Assembly (NCBI GenBank): GCA_016932165.1
Contig: JAFGDK010000125.1
Coordinates: 1 to 44,638 of the forward strand
Reading direction: 5' to 3'
DNA: 44,638 nucleotides
From: Anaerolineales bacterium
GTDB lineage: Bacteria > Chloroflexota > Anaerolineae > Anaerolineales > UBA11579
The position numbers were made by a program, and so were the translations under genes. Position 1 is the stretch's first letter, and each line of letters starts with the position of its first letter. The notes beneath the pieces were generated by a model. That model was not told where the DNA came from. It worked only from the letters and a program-made list of their open reading frames with translations, and did no database searches. Positions 39,717 through 44,638 of the stretch are shown here, piece by piece.

Positions 39717-40964
39717 CTAATATTCTAGGATAGGTTGAATCTTGTTTTCAAAGATGGCCTGCCAGGTAAACTCTTTCCGGGCCTTACGCTTGAACCTTGC
39801 AGTCGGGGATCGTTCGAGCAGTTGAAGGATCAGATCTGCAACCTCATTGGGTGTGGTTTCTTGCTTGAAAATTACAGCATCTGGATCTGCGATCTCCTGT
39901 GCGGCAGGGACTTCACGGCTTACAACTGGAATTCCCACCAGAGCGGCTTCAAGGACTGGCATGCCAAAACCTTCCCGGTGGCTGGGCATGAACATCAGGT
40001 CGCTGATCCGATACAGATCGCCAACCATATTCTCATCGATAGTGTAGGGCTGGCCGGGGTTTGGGCCGGATTCAAAGATGAAGCGCAGATTATTTCTGAC
40101 CCCAAGTTGATCCCGGTAATCTATCAGTGATTGGTAATACTTCATACTGTCAGTATCATGCGGGTCTGGCGGGCCTGTGAGGACAAATCTGGGATCCAGA
40201 CCTCTTTCTATTAAGCATGCCGCAACTTCAATTGCAAACTCGATGTTTTTGGCCTGGGTAACCCGAACGGGCATCAAGACATTGAGGTCGCTCTCAAGCA
40301 TTCCCAGCCTCTGGATGATTTCCCAGCCGGTGGTTGATATTCCAAGTAGCTGTTCAGGATTTACACCGTTGTAAATAACCGGGATATCCTCAGCTGGGCA
40401 GTCAAAAAGCTTGGCCAGTGTCTGCTGCCTCTCATCCGATATGGTGACGTAGAGGGTGTTAGCCCATTTGGAGCGAAGTAAATCCCACGGATCTCCCTCG
40501 TGTACCTTTGAGCGGGAAGATGGGCTGGTCCAGGTGAAATCATGACACCATGCAAGCAGATGATTGATTACCCCCTGTTCTTTCAGGTTCAAAATCGCCT
40601 TTGTCAGGGGCAAGTTGAAGTGTTTGGTGAGGACATTGTGGACGATCAAGTGGTCAAGCGGTGCAAAGGCCGGCTTCAGCTTTTGGGTGAGCTGCTGTTC
40701 CAGGTCTTCAAAATTTGGTGGAATACGCCCCGATTCGAGGTGCTGGTTGGCAGCTCTGATGTGGGGATGGCTTGAATCGATTTCAGGGATGCTGATAAAA
40801 TTTGTATCTGCTGGCAGCGCAGCTTGTTCCCCGCGCCCGGAAATTATCGTACAGGTATATCCCGCCCGGAGGATTTCAATGGAATGGGCTTTGATCACCG
40901 CTTCTACGCCGCCGATAACGGGGGGAGCAGAATAATGTAGGATTCCAATTGATTTTTTTTGCAT
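39717..40964 (-). CDS. Glycosyltransferase family 4 protein within the trehalose-type cluster
   Basis: 415 aa GT-B enzyme. Visible: HYSAPPVIGGVEAVI (N-terminal glycine loop, about 9-24), VIYNGVNPEQL, MPVRVTQAKNIEFAIE, and the donor motif FMPSHREGFGMPVLEAALVGIPVV (E-x7-E, about 332-355). Unlike a simple otsAB pair, a GT4 gene is inserted between the GT20 and phosphatase genes, with gaps of 11 and 8 bp. This suggests either an alternative route or a further glycosylation of the product. Donor and acceptor unknown. Confidence 0.88.
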   Translation of the reverse strand: MQKKSIGILHYSAPPVIGGVEAVIKAHSIEILRAGYTCTIISGRGEQAALPADTNFISIPEIDSSHPHIRAANQHLESGRIPPNFEDLEQQLTQKLKPAFAPLDHLIVHNVLTKHFNLPLTKAILNLKEQGVINHLLAWCHDFTWTSPSSRSKVHEGDPWDLLRSKWANTLYVTISDERQQTLAKLFDCPAEDIPVIYNGVNPEQLLGISTTGWEIIQRLGMLESDLNVLMPVRVTQAKNIEFAIEVAACLIERGLDPRFVLTGPPDPHDTDSMKYYQSLIDYRDQLGVRNNLRFIFESGPNPGQPYTIDENMVGDLYRISDLMFMPSHREGFGMPVLEAALVGIPVVSREVPAAQEIADPDAVIFKQETTPNEVADLILQLLERSPTARFKRKARKEFTWQAIFENKIQPILEY

Positions 40965-40975
40965 GATTTATCCAA

Positions 40976-42463
40976 TTACATTGTCAGTTTTTCGACCGCA
41001 TCCAATTGTTTGCAGAACCAGTCGTGAATATCTTCTTTCTCAATAATCCAGCGGAGACGCTCTGAACGTTCTCTGCGTTCGTTTGCTGGCATGATCAACC
41101 CCTGGTAGATTGCCTCAGCGGTGGCATACACATCGCACGGTGAAATGGTGATTGCACTGACCCCGAGCTGCTCTTGTGCGCCGGTTCTCTCCGAGAGGAC
41201 TAATACCCCATCACGCTGGTTGACGATCGGTCCTTCTTTTGCCACCAGATTCATGCCATCGGCAATCGAATTTACCAGCAGAACATCATAATGTTTTAAT
41301 GCTGCAATTGCCCTCGGGTAACTTTCTCCCACCAACACACGGATCGGTTCCCACTCAGGTGTGCCAAAGGTGGCATTAACATGACCCGCCGCAGCCATGA
41401 GATCATCTAAATATGTTTTATATTCTTTCACATCCATTCTGGAGGGTACCAGTAATGCCAGGAAGGAGACTTTTTCTAATTGTTCAGGGTAGATTGTCAG
41501 CAGCTCTTCAAAGGCTTTGAAACCGCGCACGATGTTTTTGCTTGGCTCAATCCGGTCTATCCTGAGGATCAGTTTTCGGTTGCTAATGATGTTGGAGATA
41601 TCTTGCTGATGAGAAAGCACTTCCTCACTTTGGGCAAAAGCGCGCAAGGCATGCACATCGATTGAAATCGGGAATTCGCGCACATAAGTGGCGTGGTTGC
41701 GGTACCAGATGCGCTGTGGTTTATACTTAACACTTGCTCTGGGCATATAAGTCTGGCAGGTTCGAAGAAAATCCAGCACATCTGCTTTGGTCTGAAACCC
41801 AAGAATATCTGCCGCGCACATACTCACCAGGATATCTTGACGCATGGCTGGCGGGAGGATCCTCCAGTACTCGGGCCCAGGCCAGGGAATATGGGAGAAG
41901 TGCAGAATGGTGGGGCGCTCCCTGGCTGGAATGGATTCTCGCAGGAATTTCGCCACCAGGTATTGATGATAATCTTGCAGCATTACCAGAGCGGGTTTAG
42001 GCGTGAAGTCTAATTGGTTCCGGATTGCCTCCGCAAATTGGCGGTTGACTGCGGTGTACCCCTCTTTCCACGCTTTCCAGGTAGCCTGGTTAATGATCGG
42101 TGCGTTGGGCAGGTTCCACATTGAGTGCTGAAGAAACCACAAGAGCGGGTTGGCAATTACATTGTAATAACCTTCGTATTCCTCCTTGTTTGGCGAAATA
42201 AACTTAACCAATACCTGATCCCCTGTTTCAGCAAGTGAGACCATCCCTTCTTTCCAATCGGTGTCTTCCTGGGTGAGGGCACAAGAGATCCAGGTGGCGT
42301 TAATCTCTCCGACAATGTCTTTCAATGCTGTTACCAACCCTCCGCTGCCCCGTTGGGTAACAAGTTCCCCCGATGAGTTCCTGGTGAAGGTTACTGGTCC
42401 CCGGTTGGAAGATATGATGATCGACTTTTTATGCTGGGCAGTGTCCTCTAGGCATTTATTCAC
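40976..42463 (-). CDS. GT20 glycosyltransferase, OtsA-like trehalose-6-phosphate synthase
   Basis: 495 aa from GTG 42463, chosen because GGAG lies 6 nt upstream; the TTG at 42487 has no such site. GT20 features: ISSNRGPVTF, RGSGGLVTALKD, WFLQHSMWNL, LQDYHQYLVAKFLRE, HFSHIPWPGPEYW, GFQTKADVLDF, RIEPSKNIVRGF and the donor-end block DGMNLVAKEGP...VLSERTGAQEQLG. This is the OtsA/GgpS-type fold; the acceptor may be glucose-6-phosphate or another phosphate. HIPWP (HIPFP in OtsA) and the missing WxHDYHL consensus mark it as a divergent branch. Gene symbol withheld because trehalose is not proven. The cluster context (OtsB-like, GT4, glycosidase) supports a phosphorylated disaccharide product. Confidence 0.85.
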   Translation of the reverse strand: MNKCLEDTAQHKKSIIISSNRGPVTFTRNSSGELVTQRGSGGLVTALKDIVGEINATWISCALTQEDTDWKEGMVSLAETGDQVLVKFISPNKEEYEGYYNVIANPLLWFLQHSMWNLPNAPIINQATWKAWKEGYTAVNRQFAEAIRNQLDFTPKPALVMLQDYHQYLVAKFLRESIPARERPTILHFSHIPWPGPEYWRILPPAMRQDILVSMCAADILGFQTKADVLDFLRTCQTYMPRASVKYKPQRIWYRNHATYVREFPISIDVHALRAFAQSEEVLSHQQDISNIISNRKLILRIDRIEPSKNIVRGFKAFEELLTIYPEQLEKVSFLALLVPSRMDVKEYKTYLDDLMAAAGHVNATFGTPEWEPIRVLVGESYPRAIAALKHYDVLLVNSIADGMNLVAKEGPIVNQRDGVLVLSERTGAQEQLGVSAITISPCDVYATAEAIYQGLIMPANERRERSERLRWIIEKEDIHDWFCKQLDAVEKLTM

Positions 42464-42520
42464 ACCTATCTCCTTTTCTAATCCCAATGATCAACCGTTG
42501 GCAGCCTTGGTAATGCCCAA

Positions 42521-44287
42521 TTAGGCTGCCCGGCTGATCTGAATTGCCAGATCAATGAACACGGCTGCTGTCCAGCCAAAGGCCTGGGCAGCCGTTTTTG
42601 TGGGGGTTCCTGTGTAAGAGTTGTAATATTCAAAGATCCCAGGTTGTGATCTGATCAAGTCTAGTGTTCTTTGTTTTAATTCATTCGCCATCCGATCTTC
42701 CCCGATCTGATGCAGGGCTTCAATAAAAAAGTAATTGATATTAACCCAGACAGGTCCGCGCCACATCGTCTCAGGGTCATGATGCGGGTCATGATAAGCC
42801 ACCGATGGGATGCTGAACTCTCCCCAGAATTCCTCGGGGGATAAAAGATGCTGGAGGAGACGCTCACGGATGTGGTCAGGTAGCTGTCCAGTCCACAAGG
42901 GATAGAGATTGAACGGGGTGAGTACATTTACAGGCTGATTTTCATACATTGCCTGGAAGACACCCTTTTCTTCATCCCATAGATCTTCGATCATCCGCTG
43001 GACGATTGCTGCTGATCTCCTCCGCCACATGGCTGCCTCGGCATCCAACCCCAGAATCTCCGCGATGATTGCCAGAGACCCCATTTGGACACACAGGTAA
43101 GTATTGAGGTCAGGAGATTCTACCGGCATGCCATAATCCCAGAGGGGATTATCATCCAGCCCGGAGGAATAAGGATGGTTATATTGCGCCAGACCATCCA
43201 CGTCATCATCGTTCATACTGAACCACCAGGCATTCCAGCGGACCAAAGGGATATAGATCTCCTGTAGAAAACCAATATCCGGGGCGGTTTCATGCAATTT
43301 AAGCGCTGCCCAGGCCAAAATAGGTGGTTTGGTCACCTCCGCTTTAATTGGGTGATCGATTTCTGCGATGATCCCCTCGTCATATACAGCGTCTGGGAGC
43401 ATGCCATCTGGCAGCTGGCAATCCAGCATCACCCGAATTTGGTTCCGGGCTAATTCCGCATCAATATGCCGGTATGCCAGGGCGTGCATGGCGCTGTCCC
43501 AAAGCCACATCCCAACATAGTTGACCATGGAGGGCATCATGGCTTCATAATAGATGCGCCCTAATGGCTTGACAAGGTTGTTCGCCATCACCCACCAGGC
43601 CAAAGAATAGGTGAGCAGATAAGGCTCTTTTACCGGCGGCACGCGTTGGAACCAATCCTTCCAGCGCATTTCTGCTGCTTCGCACAGGTTGGAAAACGGT
43701 GGGATATCAGTTATATTTTCCGGTTCGTTTGCAATTTCCAGGATAATCGTACTATCATCCCCGGATTCGACCATCAGAGTGACCCGATACCCACCACGTT
43801 CAGGGTCGATTGAGTTTTGGATGATTTTGCCATTGGTAGAATAAGTCAGGTTGCGGATTGATTTAAATTCTCCTCCCTGTTCGGTTTTTTTCCAGAGTTG
43901 TGGGGAAACGTGGAAACGAATTCCGCAGACCTTGTTTTGGGGGAGCCCGACCGCGATTTTGTTGTTATCTGCAAAGGTGATGCCGAAATCACCGAGTTCA
44001 GTTTTGCAGTAGATGGCATACGGATAGGTGACGCTCTCATAATCGAGGATATTATCATCTAGATTAATAAAGCTGAGATTGGTGATGAGGGGGGGCCGTT
44101 TGAGATATGCTTCAATATGCTGGTCAATACTGGTCAGCCTCTCAGCCAGCCGGATATACAAAGACGGTTCGTCTGCAGCTAAGAAAAGCATCAACCTTGA
44201 ACCGCGATCGCTAAAAGGAACTTTGGTAAAGTCAATCTGGTTTCGTAAGATGCTTACACTGGGATAAAAAAGTTTGTCTTCCAACAT
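42521..44287 (-). CDS. MGH1/GH63-like glycoside hydrolase (trehalase/glucosylglycerate-hydrolase type fold)
   Basis: 588 aa with an (alpha/alpha)6-type catalytic region after an N-terminal beta domain (about 1-200). Motifs of the MGH1-like/GH63 group: VGMWLWDSAMHALAY (catalytic-type Asp near 263), QLPDGMLPD, NHPYSSGLDDNPLWD, SVAYHDP, WRGPVWVNINYFFIEAL and YYNSYTGTP...FGWTAA near the end. Related enzymes cleave trehalose, mannosylglycerate or glucosylglycerate. No signal peptide, so cytoplasmic turnover of a solute made by the downstream genes is plausible. Gap to the GT20 gene is 57 bp. Confidence 0.8.
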   Translation of the reverse strand: MLEDKLFYPSVSILRNQIDFTKVPFSDRGSRLMLFLAADEPSLYIRLAERLTSIDQHIEAYLKRPPLITNLSFINLDDNILDYESVTYPYAIYCKTELGDFGITFADNNKIAVGLPQNKVCGIRFHVSPQLWKKTEQGGEFKSIRNLTYSTNGKIIQNSIDPERGGYRVTLMVESGDDSTIILEIANEPENITDIPPFSNLCEAAEMRWKDWFQRVPPVKEPYLLTYSLAWWVMANNLVKPLGRIYYEAMMPSMVNYVGMWLWDSAMHALAYRHIDAELARNQIRVMLDCQLPDGMLPDAVYDEGIIAEIDHPIKAEVTKPPILAWAALKLHETAPDIGFLQEIYIPLVRWNAWWFSMNDDDVDGLAQYNHPYSSGLDDNPLWDYGMPVESPDLNTYLCVQMGSLAIIAEILGLDAEAAMWRRRSAAIVQRMIEDLWDEEKGVFQAMYENQPVNVLTPFNLYPLWTGQLPDHIRERLLQHLLSPEEFWGEFSIPSVAYHDPHHDPETMWRGPVWVNINYFFIEALHQIGEDRMANELKQRTLDLIRSQPGIFEYYNSYTGTPTKTAAQAFGWTAAVFIDLAIQISRAA

Positions 44288-44433
44288 GGATAACTTTCTG
44301 AATGGCGGTATTCCACAAATTGATTCCCTGGTTTGAGAAAAGCGCGTTTATGATCAAGCCTTGCGGATTAGTTACTGATAGGGGATAACTACCTGGCTGG
44401 TGTGACGCTTCAGATGTAGAAAAAAGGATTCTT

Positions 44434-44449
44434 TATACTTATAAGTATA
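44434..44449. promoter_or_regulatory. 16-bp perfect palindrome, candidate operator
   Basis: TATACTTA-TAAGTATA, a perfect dyad 147 bp upstream of the glycosidase ATG. On the minus strand TTGATA (44453-44448) adjoins it, and TATAAA at 44437-44432 overlaps, so it may be operator plus -10 material. Confidence 0.55.
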
Positions 44450-44582
44450 TCAAAAGTATCAGCCCCATCTATGGATATATGCCATCGACATTTATCTCCA
44501 ATTTGTATCCTTTGCAGGGGGTAGGTTTGGATAATTAACCTAAGTTGCTAGCTTAGTCATTACAATTTCGATCCAGTCTGAC

Positions 44583-44618
44583 TGCCACCCCAACCCCCCG
44601 GCCCCCTTCCCCAGCAAC
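44583..44618 (-). repeat. Dispersed G-rich intergenic repeat, copy 3 (G-quadruplex motif on minus strand)
   Basis: C tracts at 44588-44591, 44594-44599, 44602-44606 and 44609-44612, reading GTTGCTGGGG... on the minus strand and ending GGGGTTGGGGT, matching the order of copies 1 and 2. Confidence 0.65.
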
Positions 44619-44638
44619 AAGGTAGTAAATGCGATCAT

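Larger units (their letters stand above)
44288..44638. other. Gene-free region upstream of the solute cluster
   Basis: 351 bp to the window end. Holds the promoter region of the minus-strand cluster (palindrome listed separately) and repeat copy 3. No supported gene. Confidence 0.5.

Noticed and set aside
1-44638. tRNA or rRNA genes
   Set aside because: No T-loop GGTTCGAnTCC-type sequence or rRNA core seen on either strand in the gene-free regions.

Overview
This 44.6 kb window looks like chromosomal DNA of a Chloroflexota bacterium, most likely class Anaerolineae. That is inferred from gene content: lipoproteins with an NBR1-type Ig-like domain, an orphan SpoVS, a very large multi-GAF histidine kinase, a FadF-like membrane Fe-S oxidoreductase, a gram-positive-type SOS box, and many short co-oriented operons with 4-bp ATGA overlaps. 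I saw no rRNA, tRNA, CRISPR array, transposase or prophage.

Left part (1-10.5 kb, + strand): one apparent operon with a left-handed beta-helix GlmU-like protein, an acyl-ACP-reductase-like dehydrogenase, a response regulator with a degenerate GGDEF domain, a 1989-aa histidine kinase with about eight GAF modules, a stand-alone receiver, and an alpha/beta-hydrolase-fold protein whose nucleophile is glycine. From 10.6 to 18.1 kb: a lipid-anchored NlpC/P60-like protein, an NBR1-Ig lipoprotein, queG, then a minus-strand block: a divergent MBL-fold protein and a small protein ending at a terminator, followed by a coupled mutY-RNHCP-pcm trio. A GNAT acetyltransferase lies beyond an intergenic G-rich repeat.

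Middle part (18.1-31.4 kb): a coupled plus-strand operon (GH16-like beta-sandwich protein, two GT4 glycosyltransferases, a PII-like/CBS fusion) starts from a TATAAT box so close to the ATG that the mRNA is probably leaderless. It meets a minus-strand pair (GT-C-like membrane protein; FadF-like oxidoreductase). Next is a 67-codon membrane-protein gene whose promoter start site lies on a LexA-type box, then dnaN, a PEP/pyruvate-binding-domain protein and a deoxynucleoside kinase. mutS2 faces them.

Right part (31.4-44.6 kb): mutS2, small membrane proteins, spoVS with a clear promoter, helically phased upstream repeats and terminator, a zinc-binding-motif protein, two tandem paralogous alpha/beta hydrolases, a lipoprotein preceded by nested inverted repeats, and a minus-strand cluster (MGH1/GH63-like glycosidase, GT20 OtsA-like synthase, GT4, OtsB-like phosphatase) consistent with trehalose or a related glycosyl solute. 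A 16-bp perfect palindrome lies upstream of that cluster.

Candidates most worth pursuing: the SOS-boxed small membrane protein (26793-27051), the GT20-GT4-OtsB-glycosidase cluster, the dispersed intergenic G-quadruplex repeat (three copies), the AAR-like reductase outside cyanobacteria, and the giant sensor kinase operon with its degenerate output proteins.
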